From NCBI GenBank assembly GCA_050953825.1, contig JBMNNF010000010.1, forward strand, positions 301,997 to 365,996: a stretch of DNA of 64,000 nucleotides. The letters run 5' to 3'. The notes beneath the pieces are model-generated. The model was not told the origin of the DNA. It searched no databases and saw only the letters and a program-made list of their open reading frames with translations. A program made the translations under genes and the position numbers. Shown here one piece after another: positions 16,741 through 25,092 of this stretch (the stretch's first letter is position 1; each line of letters begins with the position of its first letter). Source of the DNA: DUQW01 sp050953825. Its GTDB lineage: Bacteria; Bacillota_I; Bacilli_A; Acholeplasmatales; Acholeplasmataceae.

Positions 16741-17637
16741 TTAATATTGTTTGTTGATAAACATATGGATATGTTTAGCTATTTCTCTTGGTAGAATATA
16801 TAAAAGAGAATGTCCAAATTCACTATATTCAATTATTTTTGAAACTTTCATTAACGCGTAGTAATTTTCCATTACCATTTCACGTGGTGTTAAAATATCA
16901 TTAACTCCAACTAAATGTAAAACTGGACACTCAATATAATTGATTGTATGATTACCAGCAATATAGAAATTATGTTCACTAGACATATTAAAGGCGGCCA
17001 TCGCAAAGATAGCTTCGCATAATCCTCTTTCTTTCATAACTTCGTTAATTAACGATAAATAATAATTATCATCATCTGGCTGTTTGCCGTGGAAGAAAAA
17101 CTTATCCATAAATTCCATAACTCCATTGATATTTTTATTCTCAATGGCTTCTAAAATTGGTTTAACATCTGGATCATCTCGTAATTCGTTGGCACTTCTA
17201 TAAGTGTCAGCCATTAAGGTGTTTCCTTCTTCATCTTTTTTATACAAAGCGTAACCACGATAAGTAATGGACGAGATTAAAGTAAGGGTTTTAAATTTAT
17301 CAGGATATTGTCCTGCTAATTGTAAGGCCACACCACCACCTAGTGAAAAACCGACAAGGTGCGGATCTTTAATATCTAAAGCTTTGATAAATCTCATAAT
17401 ATCTTCGACATAATCGTCGATGGCATGAACTTTACGGTAACAAGTAGAATCCCCAAAACAACGTAAATCAACGGCATAGACGGTATACAAATCAGGATTG
17501 ATTTGTTGAATCAACTTTAAAAATTGATAACTAGAGGCATAATTACCGTGAATTAAGATTAAGTTGATGTTACCTTGACCAGATTTTAGATAAGCTAATT
17601 TTTCGCCATTTTTTAATTGTTGGTAAATCTTTGTCAT
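16741..17637 (-). CDS. alpha/beta hydrolase (cytosolic), paralogue 1
   Basis: Alpha/beta-fold esterase-like enzyme of 298 residues without signal peptide. The oxyanion strand reads LILIHGNYASS, the nucleophile elbow GFSLGGG, the acid is Asp in VNDILTP and the base His in FGHSLL, so the triad is complete. It resembles the next two genes (shared lid region and cap length) and is the most diverged of the three. It is the last gene of the operon that also encodes thiolase, reductase, CoA-transferase and a Liv-type transporter, suggesting a carboxylic ester or acyl thioester substrate. The exact substrate cannot be read from the sequence. Confidence 0.8.
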   Translation of the reverse strand: MTKIYQQLKNGEKLAYLKSGQGNINLILIHGNYASSYQFLKLIQQINPDLYTVYAVDLRCFGDSTCYRKVHAIDDYVEDIMRFIKALDIKDPHLVGFSLGGGVALQLAGQYPDKFKTLTLISSITYRGYALYKKDEEGNTLMADTYRSANELRDDPDVKPILEAIENKNINGVMEFMDKFFFHGKQPDDDNYYLSLINEVMKERGLCEAIFAMAAFNMSSEHNFYIAGNHTINYIECPVLHLVGVNDILTPREMVMENYYALMKVSKIIEYSEFGHSLLYILPREIAKHIHMFINKQY

Positions 17638-17656
17638 AATTTTACTCTCTATATAT

Positions 17657-18880
17657 TTATCTATCTAAGAATGTGATGATATCTTGAACTGCTTCTAAAT
17701 ATTTGTCAAGAAAAATCATATGTCCACAATCATCATAATCAATTCTTTCAGAGACACTTTGTAAGGCGTTATAATTATCATCAGTCATCGCTTTAGGAGC
17801 TAGAATATCATCTTTTTTCCCCCATAAATGTAAAACAGGACAAGTAATATTTTTAATAGTGTTAGCACCAGGTGAATAAAGTGAAGCTTCAGCTGACATA
17901 TTTTGAGTCGATAAAGCCCAGTTAGCATCTAATAAATTCTTTTGTTTAAATGCTTCAGCTACATATAAATCTAATTCAGCATCTGGAATTGGATTAAATG
18001 ATAAGTTAACTAAAGATTCTTTCATTGTTGCACGATCATTAGCTTTAAAAATTTCTAATCCGGCACCGATGGCGATATCATTAGCCATATCTTCTGCGGA
18101 TTTAAATGCACTCTTTTCGCCAGTTAATCCATTAACACTATATGTTGGATAACCTTTGTGTGTGGTTGAGGCAACAAGAACTAATTTTTCAACTAATGCT
18201 GGATGAGCTGCTGCTAATTCCATTGCAACCCCACCACCCATTGACCAACCGATAACATAAGCCTTGGAAACGTTTTTCGCATTCATAAATAGTACAACAT
18301 CATCAACTAAATCAGCAAAACTAGTAATTCTTGTATTATGTGTTGAGTCACCAAACCCACGGAAATCTGGTGCTAAAACATGATACTTAGTTTTTAGCTC
18401 TTTAATTGCTCTTAACCAATAAACACTACTTGACAAGTTACCGTGTAATAATAAAACTGTTTTGGTAGCTTGTGGATTTTCTTCTAAATAAGCATAAGTT
18501 TCGCCATTAGAAAGTTCAATATTTTTCTTTTGGTAAGTTAAATCAATTTCTGGAGTAATGACACCAATATTAATATAAAGTGGCATCACATTTTCATTTT
18601 TGTGAGTTACAGTGAGTACAGCTCTACCAGCTGCTACTCCCTTTACTTTAATAGTTGGACCATCTTTAGTTGCTGTGGCAACATCACTACGATCAACGGA
18701 AATAGTGTAGTCAACTTTTTTAGGATTAATCGTTAAATTGATTGTTGCTTCTTCACCAATTTTAACTAGTACTTGATCACTTTCAACGCTTAATTCGGGA
18801 TCTCCAGAACAACCTACAAGTCCAAACACACTGGTGATGACCAGTGAAAATGCTAATATATACTTAATTAATTTTTTCAT
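17657..18880 (-). CDS. surface lipoprotein: BIG2-like domain fused to alpha/beta hydrolase
   Basis: Signal peptide with lipobox GLVGC (Cys24) places it outside the membrane. Residues about 28-108 form a bacterial Ig-like (BIG2) domain (typical end IKVKGVAAGRAVLTVTH), and 115-407 an alpha/beta hydrolase with VLLLHGNLSSS, the nucleophile GWSMGGG (about 215), Asp in KKDDIL and His in CGHMIF. The enzyme part closely resembles the neighbouring cytosolic hydrolase (18891-19793), so it looks like a duplicated gene that gained an export signal and a surface domain. A secreted hydrolase next to an uptake system suggests cleavage of an external ester before import. Confidence 0.85.
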   Translation of the reverse strand: MKKLIKYILAFSLVITSVFGLVGCSGDPELSVESDQVLVKIGEEATINLTINPKKVDYTISVDRSDVATATKDGPTIKVKGVAAGRAVLTVTHKNENVMPLYINIGVITPEIDLTYQKKNIELSNGETYAYLEENPQATKTVLLLHGNLSSSVYWLRAIKELKTKYHVLAPDFRGFGDSTHNTRITSFADLVDDVVLFMNAKNVSKAYVIGWSMGGGVAMELAAAHPALVEKLVLVASTTHKGYPTYSVNGLTGEKSAFKSAEDMANDIAIGAGLEIFKANDRATMKESLVNLSFNPIPDAELDLYVAEAFKQKNLLDANWALSTQNMSAEASLYSPGANTIKNITCPVLHLWGKKDDILAPKAMTDDNYNALQSVSERIDYDDCGHMIFLDKYLEAVQDIITFLDR

Positions 18881-18890
18881 TGTTATCTAA

Positions 18891-19793
18891 TTATTCGCTT
18901 TCTAAGAAATTTATAATATCTTTAACTGATTCTTCTCTCTTATCATAGAAAACCATATGACCGCAGTCATAATAATAAATCAATTTTGAGTTGTCTCTTA
19001 AGGCATTATAGTTATCTAATGTCATATATTCAGGTGCTAACCAAATATCTTTGGAACCCCACATGTGTAACACTGGACATTTAATGTTTTTAATGGTGTC
19101 ACTTCCTTTAGAATAATGTGATGGTTCAGCTGACATATTAAGAGTTGAAATAGCCCAGTCAGCATCAATTAAGTTAGCTTGTTTTAATGATTCACTAGCA
19201 TATAAAGTTAATTCCGCATCAGGAATTGGTTTAGAAGCTAGTGAAACTAGTGCTTGTTTCATAAACTCAAGATTTTGAGTTTTTTGAACAAATAATAATG
19301 GTGCAACTTGAACTGGGTCAGTGGACATTTCTTCAGGTGAGGCATAGCACTCGCCAACTAATTGATTACCGTCAGCATCTTTTTTAAAGACCGGATAACC
19401 TTTATGGGTTGTTGAACCAATTAAAACCATTTTAGTAACTAGTTTTGGATGATTAGCGGCTAATTCCATCGCAACTCCACCACCAAGTGACCAACCAAAT
19501 ACGTGAGCTTTTTCAACTTTCTTTTCTTTTAAGAATAATGCCAAATCATCAGCTAATTCTTTAAAACTAGAAATTCTATTGTTGTATGTAGAATCACCAA
19601 AACCACGTAAATCAGGTACTAATACATGATATTTTCCCTTTAAATCTTCAATCATTCTTAACCAGTGAGCACTGCTTGAGAAGTTTCCGTGTACTAATAA
19701 GACAGTTTCTTTTCCATTAACGTTTTCTTCTAAATAAGCTAGTGTTTCTCCGTTAGATAGTTTAATTTTTTTCTTGTCTAAATTTAAATTCAT
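18891..19793 (-). CDS. alpha/beta hydrolase (cytosolic), paralogue 2
   Basis: 300 residues, no signal peptide. VLLVHGNFSSS, GWSLGGG (nucleophile), SKDIWLAPE (acid) and CGHMVF (base) give a full triad. Its start, KIKLSNGETLAYLEEN, and most of its length match the enzyme part of the lipoprotein just downstream, making the two a recent duplication with different locations. It probably acts inside the cell on the same kind of ester bond. Confidence 0.82.
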   Translation of the reverse strand: MNLNLDKKKIKLSNGETLAYLEENVNGKETVLLVHGNFSSSAHWLRMIEDLKGKYHVLVPDLRGFGDSTYNNRISSFKELADDLALFLKEKKVEKAHVFGWSLGGGVAMELAANHPKLVTKMVLIGSTTHKGYPVFKKDADGNQLVGECYASPEEMSTDPVQVAPLLFVQKTQNLEFMKQALVSLASKPIPDAELTLYASESLKQANLIDADWAISTLNMSAEPSHYSKGSDTIKNIKCPVLHMWGSKDIWLAPEYMTLDNYNALRDNSKLIYYYDCGHMVFYDKREESVKDIINFLESE

Positions 19794-19806
19794 AAAATAC
19801 CCCTTT

Positions 19807-20637
19807 CTATATTTTGAATTCTTTTATAGGATTATTAATAAATCCGTAGGTCAAACTTGTATAAATCCATGGATTTTCAAATGGTGAAACATGTCCGGTA
19901 TTTGCCATTTTAATTAATTGAGAGTCTTTAATATTATCATGAAGATATTGTTGTCTCGCGTATGGGAATAAAGAGTCTTCATCACCACCAGCAATTAATG
20001 TTTGAGCGGTAATATCTTTAAGTTTATCTCTTGAATCATGAGATAGGCAACTTTTAGATAATCTATAAACAGTTTCTCGATAGTCTTTTGATTTGAAAAA
20101 TTCAACTAAAATTAATTCTCGATGTTTCATCCACTCTACTCGTGTTTTAAACCAAGTTGGACCGTAAAATTGTGGAACTGTTACTAAGTAAAATAAGTAA
20201 GGATCGTCTCCTCTTGCGGCTGACATAAAAGTTTTAAAAATTTCAACATCACGTTGATTAACATGAGCTGTAGTATTAAATAAAACTAATCTGTCAACTA
20301 AATTTGGATATCTTGAAGATAAATTAATCCCCACATATCCGCCATAACTAATTCCCATAACTGAGATACATTCGTATCCTAAATACTTAATAAAACTAGC
20401 AATCATATCGGCTTGATCACTAATTGTGTAATCATAATCAACTTTTGATGACTGACCTTGATCAATAAGATCAACTCGAATTAAGGTATTATGAGTTTTT
20501 AAAGGTTCAACAATTGGTTCCCAAGAATCAATAGTCATCATAATACCATTTAAAACTAGTATAGGCTTCCCTTCACCTTCTACTAAATATTTAATATCAA
20601 GATCATGGTATTTAAAAGTTTTTAAGAAATGTCCCAC
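19807..20637 (-). CDS. alpha/beta hydrolase, second type, copy 1
   Basis: 276 residues. Nucleophile in MGISYGGYVG, acid in GGDEDSLFPY, base in TGHVSPFE. It differs from the three preceding hydrolases but is nearly the twin of the next gene upstream, with only two bases between them: a tandem duplication. No signal peptide. The short cap and the pattern LLNGIMMT near the N terminus place it among small esterase/thioesterase-like hydrolases; substrate unknown. Confidence 0.8.
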   Translation of the reverse strand: MGHFLKTFKYHDLDIKYLVEGEGKPILVLNGIMMTIDSWEPIVEPLKTHNTLIRVDLIDQGQSSKVDYDYTISDQADMIASFIKYLGYECISVMGISYGGYVGINLSSRYPNLVDRLVLFNTTAHVNQRDVEIFKTFMSAARGDDPYLFYLVTVPQFYGPTWFKTRVEWMKHRELILVEFFKSKDYRETVYRLSKSCLSHDSRDKLKDITAQTLIAGGDEDSLFPYARQQYLHDNIKDSQLIKMANTGHVSPFENPWIYTSLTYGFINNPIKEFKI

Positions 20638-20639
20638 TT

Positions 20640-21458
20640 TTAGATTTTAAAGTCTAATGCCGGATTGTTAATAAATCCGAAGGTTAAACTTGTATAAACC
20701 CAAGGATTTTCATATGGTGAAACATGTCCGGTTTTAGCCATTTGGACAAGTTGGGAATTTTTGATGTGTTGATGAAGATATTCTTGTCTTGGATAAGGCA
20801 GCAAATAGTCTTCTTCACCACTAACAATGAGCGTATGAGCAGTAATATCTTTTAGTTTATCTTTGCAGTCATGTGATAAACAACTTTTAGCTAAACGATA
20901 AACTGTTTCACGATACGGTTTAGATTTGAAAAATTCGATTAGAATTGATTCTCTAGTTAACATCCAATCATTTCGCGTAGTATACCAAGTTGGACCATAA
21001 AATTGAGGAATTGTGGCTAAGTAGAATGCATATGGATCATCACCTTTAGCTGAAACTAAAAAGGTTTTAAATAATTCAGCATCGCGTTTATCAACATCCG
21101 CGGCAGTATTAAATAAAACTAGTCTATCAACTAAATCAGGATATCTTGAAGCTAAATTAATTCCAACATAGCCACCATAACTAATTCCCATAACTGATAT
21201 TTTAGAATATCCTAAATGTTTAATAAAACTAGCAATCATATCGGCTTGATCACTAATTGTGTAGTCATAATTAACTTTTGATGACTGTCCTTGATCAATC
21301 ATATCTAACCTAATTAAAGTATTTTGTTTTCTAAAAGGTTCAGCGATTGGTTCCCAAGAGTTTATTGTCATCATAATGCCATTTAACACTAGTAGAGGTT
21401 TCCCTTCACCTTCCACTAAGTATTTAATATCGAGATCGTTATATTTAAAAGTCTTCAC
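20640..21458 (-). CDS. alpha/beta hydrolase, second type, copy 2
   Basis: 272 residues and very similar along its whole length to the following gene. Nucleophile MGISYGGYVG, acid GEEDYLLPY, base TGHVSPYE. It overlaps the end of the CoA-transferase gene by 14 bases, showing translation within one operon. The preserved active sites in both copies suggest that both are in use. Confidence 0.8.
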   Translation of the reverse strand: MKTFKYNDLDIKYLVEGEGKPLLVLNGIMMTINSWEPIAEPFRKQNTLIRLDMIDQGQSSKVNYDYTISDQADMIASFIKHLGYSKISVMGISYGGYVGINLASRYPDLVDRLVLFNTAADVDKRDAELFKTFLVSAKGDDPYAFYLATIPQFYGPTWYTTRNDWMLTRESILIEFFKSKPYRETVYRLAKSCLSHDCKDKLKDITAHTLIVSGEEDYLLPYPRQEYLHQHIKNSQLVQMAKTGHVSPYENPWVYTSLTFGFINNPALDFKI

Positions 21459-22794
21459 TAAATTTCACCCTATCTTTCTCTGATAAAATGCCGTAATGGC
21501 AGGCATCATTAAATAACTCTTCTCTAAAATCTGGATGAGCTATTTTAATTAAGGCGATTGCTCTTTCTTTCAATGTTGTTCCTCTTAATTCAGCTACCCC
21601 ATACTCAGTTACAACATTATCAACATCGGCTCTTGATAATGTAACTGCTCCACCTGGTGTAATAATTGGTACGATTTTAGATTTAGGTTCTCTAACTCCT
21701 GTCTCTGGATTTCTTACCAAAGCAGTTGAATAAAGAGCGATAAATGATTTACCGCCTTTTGAGTTTTGAGCTCCCACTGCAGTGTCAACTTGACCACCAG
21801 CACCACTAAATTGGCGTGGTCCAATTGATTCACTAGCAACTTGGCCATCTAAAGATACTTCTAAAGCGGCATTAATTGATACTTGATTATCATTTTGACC
21901 GATTACATATGGGTCATTAACCCAAGCTCCGTTCATCACTAGAACTGATGGGTTATTATCGATAAAATCATATAATTTTTGGTTACCGAAAGCGAACGCA
22001 CAAACGTGTTTACCTGGTAGTAATTGTTTTTTGGAACCATTAGCGGCACCACATTCAATTAGATCAACCATTGTTGAAGTAAACATTTCAGTGTGAATTC
22101 CTAAGTCTTTTTTGTTTTTTAGGGCTTCGGCAACAGCGTTTGGAATACCTCCAATACCTAATTGGATACAAGATCCATCTTCAATTCTTTCGGCAATTAA
22201 ATTACCGATAGCGATATCTTTTTCATTTAATGGAATGTCAGGAATAGTTGGGCATGGATAATCAGCTTCAATGATGTAGTCAACTTCACTAATATGAACT
22301 TCAAGATCTCCTAATGTCCTTGGGAAGTTCGGATTAACTTCTAAAACAACTACTCTTGCATTTTCAACCGCTTCTTTTTCATAAACATTACATGTTGAAA
22401 GAGAAACAAATCCATGTTTATCTGGTGTAGTGGCTGCACTGACAAAATAGTCATATTTTACTCTTCCAAATCTTTTCTTACCAGCATAGTGAAGATAGTT
22501 TGGAATAAATGATGCATTTCCATTTCCGTGAGCTTTTCTAATTGCTGGATCGTAAAACCATGATGCTATTTCAATTTTATCACTATACTTTTCAGTATAA
22601 ATTGGAGCATCTTGTTTAATTCCAAGACAGTTAGTAAACTCTAAATAGTCTACATTATAATCATCAAATGCTCGATGAAGATTAGAAATTGTTATTTGTG
22701 GCTCGTTTGCCGCCATCCCACCGACAATTTTGTCCCCACTTTTGAGCATTTTTAAAAAATCATCAACCGTGATATATTTTGGTGTTTTTTTCAT
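21445..22794 (-). CDS. acetyl-CoA hydrolase/4-hydroxybutyrate-type CoA-transferase
   Basis: Moves CoA between acetyl-CoA (or another acyl-CoA) and a free carboxylic acid. 449 residues with both halves of the family: GGMAANEP near the N terminus, QLGIGGIPNA (about 211-220), and LGIHTEMFT with Glu236 in the position of the catalytic Glu238 of the Clostridium 4-hydroxybutyrate CoA-transferase; the C-terminal half has FSGAGGQVD and TEYGVAELRG. It lies after the solute-binding-protein gene, fitting activation of an imported acid. AAGGAG is six bases before ATG, and a strong stem-loop separates it from the binding-protein gene. Confidence 0.92.
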   Translation of the reverse strand: MKKTPKYITVDDFLKMLKSGDKIVGGMAANEPQITISNLHRAFDDYNVDYLEFTNCLGIKQDAPIYTEKYSDKIEIASWFYDPAIRKAHGNGNASFIPNYLHYAGKKRFGRVKYDYFVSAATTPDKHGFVSLSTCNVYEKEAVENARVVVLEVNPNFPRTLGDLEVHISEVDYIIEADYPCPTIPDIPLNEKDIAIGNLIAERIEDGSCIQLGIGGIPNAVAEALKNKKDLGIHTEMFTSTMVDLIECGAANGSKKQLLPGKHVCAFAFGNQKLYDFIDNNPSVLVMNGAWVNDPYVIGQNDNQVSINAALEVSLDGQVASESIGPRQFSGAGGQVDTAVGAQNSKGGKSFIALYSTALVRNPETGVREPKSKIVPIITPGGAVTLSRADVDNVVTEYGVAELRGTTLKERAIALIKIAHPDFREELFNDACHYGILSEKDRVKFSEDF

Positions 22795-22810
22795 ATTGTT
22801 ATCTCCTTTT

Positions 22811-22840
22811 TTAAAAAGGGGAGGGAAAAACTCCCTCCCA
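22811..22840 (-). terminator. intercistronic stem-loop after the solute-binding-protein gene
   Basis: GGGAGGGA (22819-22826) pairs with TCCCTCCC (22832-22839); on the minus strand a T-run follows and then the ribosome binding site of the CoA-transferase gene. A partial terminator or mRNA-stabilising hairpin would let the binding protein be made in excess, as is common in such operons. Confidence 0.65.
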
Positions 22841-22887
22841 AATTTACTCTTCGCTTATTTGGGAAGAGATCTTGTGATGTTTAATTC

Positions 22888-24222
22888 TTATTTCTTATCT
22901 TCGATTGCTGTTAATTCTTCGAAGTTTCTTGCTAATACGAAAGTTTTAGTTGTAGAGTCGAAGCGTAATAAACTCATATTAGCGATACCCCAACGTTTAC
23001 CATCGCCAAAGTCTACAGTTGACCCCATTGGAATTTCAATAGGTTTTTTAGACATTGCGGCAATGAAATCAACCCATAGAACTTCTTCGCCAGCTTTATA
23101 GTAGTCTTTGTCATAAACTTCTAATCCAGCTAAGAATACTTCAATTGCAATATAACCAGCAATACCAAATGCGTTAGTGTATAATGCAGTCTTAGTTGCT
23201 TGATCTAGAGTTGGGTGAGCGTTAATAGCAGCAACATAGTTTACAGCAGCAGCTTGTCCTTTTTCTGATAAAGCATCAACCCATGCGTTAACATAAACGT
23301 TAAAGTTATAAGTTAAGTTAGCATCAAATGCTGTTGGGTCAGCGTTAACATATGATGAGAAGACGTCAGCAGTGTTGTTGTTTCTAGCTAATGCAGCTAA
23401 CATTGCTTTGAATGGAGCTTGGTTAGCAGCAATAATGATCGCTTTAACACCGTCATTTTTCATCTTAACTGCAGCAGCGTTCATATTTGCTTCTGAGGTA
23501 TTGTCAAATTGTTGTTCAACTAAATTTTTAGTCTTTTTAAGGATTTTGAACTCTTCTTTAACACCAGCTAAGATTCCTTTACCAGCATCGTCATTAGTAT
23601 AAAGAACACCAACTTTATCCTTATCACCTAATTTAGCACCGGTAGTTGCAGCGCCTGTACCAGTTAATTTACCATGTAATTTTTCTTGAAGAAGTCTAGC
23701 AGCCATAATTCTACCATCAGTCATGAAGATTGGTTGAACTGGCATAATTGAGTATCCATCTCTACCTTTTCTAGCTTCTTTAGTGTATAAATCGTTGATA
23801 CCTGTTGCAGCATAGACCATTGGAATTCCGATTTCGTTCATTAAATCGATAGTTGCACCAACTGTTGGTGTACCGAAGTGTCCTACTAGGGCAAATACTT
23901 TGTCTTCGTCCACTAATTTTTCAGTCATAGCAAGACCAGTTGCGGCTTCGAATTTGTCATCATATGTGACCAATTTAAGTTTTCTACCGCCTAAAAATCT
24001 TTGTTCTGCAGGTTGTGCATTGTATAAAGCAATTCTACCTTCGATTGCTTGGTTGAATGGAACACCAACAACTGCAGCTGCTCCTGATGTAGTAGCAGTG
24101 TTCCCAATGTAGATGTATTCATCATCAATACCTTGGGTTGCTCTTTGTTTGTTACAGCCTACTAATCCAACAACTAGTAATGCGATAACAGCAGATAATA
24201 ATAATCTTTTTATAAGTTTCAT
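22888..24222 (-). CDS. Liv-type ABC transporter solute-binding lipoprotein
   Basis: Lipobox LVGC (Cys23) after a typical signal peptide. The mature 420 residues match the periplasmic-binding protein type I family of LivJ/LivK/AmiC (IGNTATTSGAAAVVGVPF at the N terminus, LVGHFGTPTV, and GVLYTNDDAGKG in the second lobe). The family binds branched-chain amino acids but also amides, urea and aliphatic or aromatic acids. Encoded next to a CoA-transferase and beta-oxidation-like enzymes, an organic acid is the likelier ligand. It is a larger-than-usual member; no truncation is seen. Confidence 0.9.
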   Translation of the reverse strand: MKLIKRLLLSAVIALLVVGLVGCNKQRATQGIDDEYIYIGNTATTSGAAAVVGVPFNQAIEGRIALYNAQPAEQRFLGGRKLKLVTYDDKFEAATGLAMTEKLVDEDKVFALVGHFGTPTVGATIDLMNEIGIPMVYAATGINDLYTKEARKGRDGYSIMPVQPIFMTDGRIMAARLLQEKLHGKLTGTGAATTGAKLGDKDKVGVLYTNDDAGKGILAGVKEEFKILKKTKNLVEQQFDNTSEANMNAAAVKMKNDGVKAIIIAANQAPFKAMLAALARNNNTADVFSSYVNADPTAFDANLTYNFNVYVNAWVDALSEKGQAAAVNYVAAINAHPTLDQATKTALYTNAFGIAGYIAIEVFLAGLEVYDKDYYKAGEEVLWVDFIAAMSKKPIEIPMGSTVDFGDGKRWGIANMSLLRFDSTTKTFVLARNFEELTAIEDKK

Positions 24223-24279
24223 TTTTAGTTCTCCTTTCTTTTTTAATTTTAACTATTTATGAAAACTTTTGTTATCATC

Positions 24280-25092
24280 TTATTTTTTGCCACCTAAATA
24301 GGTTGCGATTAATTCGTCATCTTGTAATAAATTTTCTCCAGTATCTTCTTTACTAATTTTTCCTAATTCAATTAAATATGCATAATCAGCTATTTTAAGT
24401 GTTTGATAAGCGTTTTGTTCAACGATAATAATGGTTCTACCATCATTTTTAATTTCTTTAATAATTTCAAAGATTTCTCTAACAATTAATGGGGCTAATC
24501 CTAGTGATGGTTCATCTAGAAGTAAGATTTCTGGGTTTCCCATTAAAGCTCGACCAATAGCTAGCATTTGTTGTTCTCCACCAGATAAGGTTGAAGCTTC
24601 TTGTTTTTTTCTTTCTTCTAAAATCGGGAAATACGAATAAACTTTTTTCAGTAATTCTTCTTTTAATTCCTTTTTATGAATTACAATTTCATTTCCGTTT
24701 TCATCAGTTCTAACTTCAGGTTTCAAACTATAAGCACCAACGTTTAAATTTTCTTCAACGGTTAGTCCAGCTAAGATTAATCGACCTTCAGGAGACTGAT
24801 ACAATCCGTGTGAAGCAATTTTATGAGGATGTTGATTAGTAATGTTTTCACCTTTATATAAAATTTCTCCACTTGAAGCTTTAACAACACCACTGATGGC
24901 TCGAATAAGAGTGGTTTTACCAGCTCCATTAGAACCTAAAATCGCTACAATGTCTCCTTTATTGACTTTCATTGAGACACCCTTAATCGCTCTAATAATT
25001 CCATAGTCAATGACTAAGTTCTTAATTTCTAAGATAGTTTCTTGATTATCTATCATTAGTTTTTGATTGTCTGTTCCAATTTTCTTACTCAT
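24280..25092 (-). CDS. livF: Liv-type ABC transporter ATP-binding protein (LivF-like)
   Basis: 270 residues from the ATG at 25092; a GTG nine bases further upstream is also possible. Walker A LGSNGAGKTT, signature LSGGEQQML, Walker B LLLDEPSLGLAP and the H-loop region IVEQN mark a LivF-type ATPase. It overlaps the livG stop region, fitting translational coupling. It pairs with the LivG-like subunit to energise the LivH/LivM channel. Confidence 0.92.
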   Translation of the reverse strand: MSKKIGTDNQKLMIDNQETILEIKNLVIDYGIIRAIKGVSMKVNKGDIVAILGSNGAGKTTLIRAISGVVKASSGEILYKGENITNQHPHKIASHGLYQSPEGRLILAGLTVEENLNVGAYSLKPEVRTDENGNEIVIHKKELKEELLKKVYSYFPILEERKKQEASTLSGGEQQMLAIGRALMGNPEILLLDEPSLGLAPLIVREIFEIIKEIKNDGRTIIIVEQNAYQTLKIADYAYLIELGKISKEDTGENLLQDDELIATYLGGKK

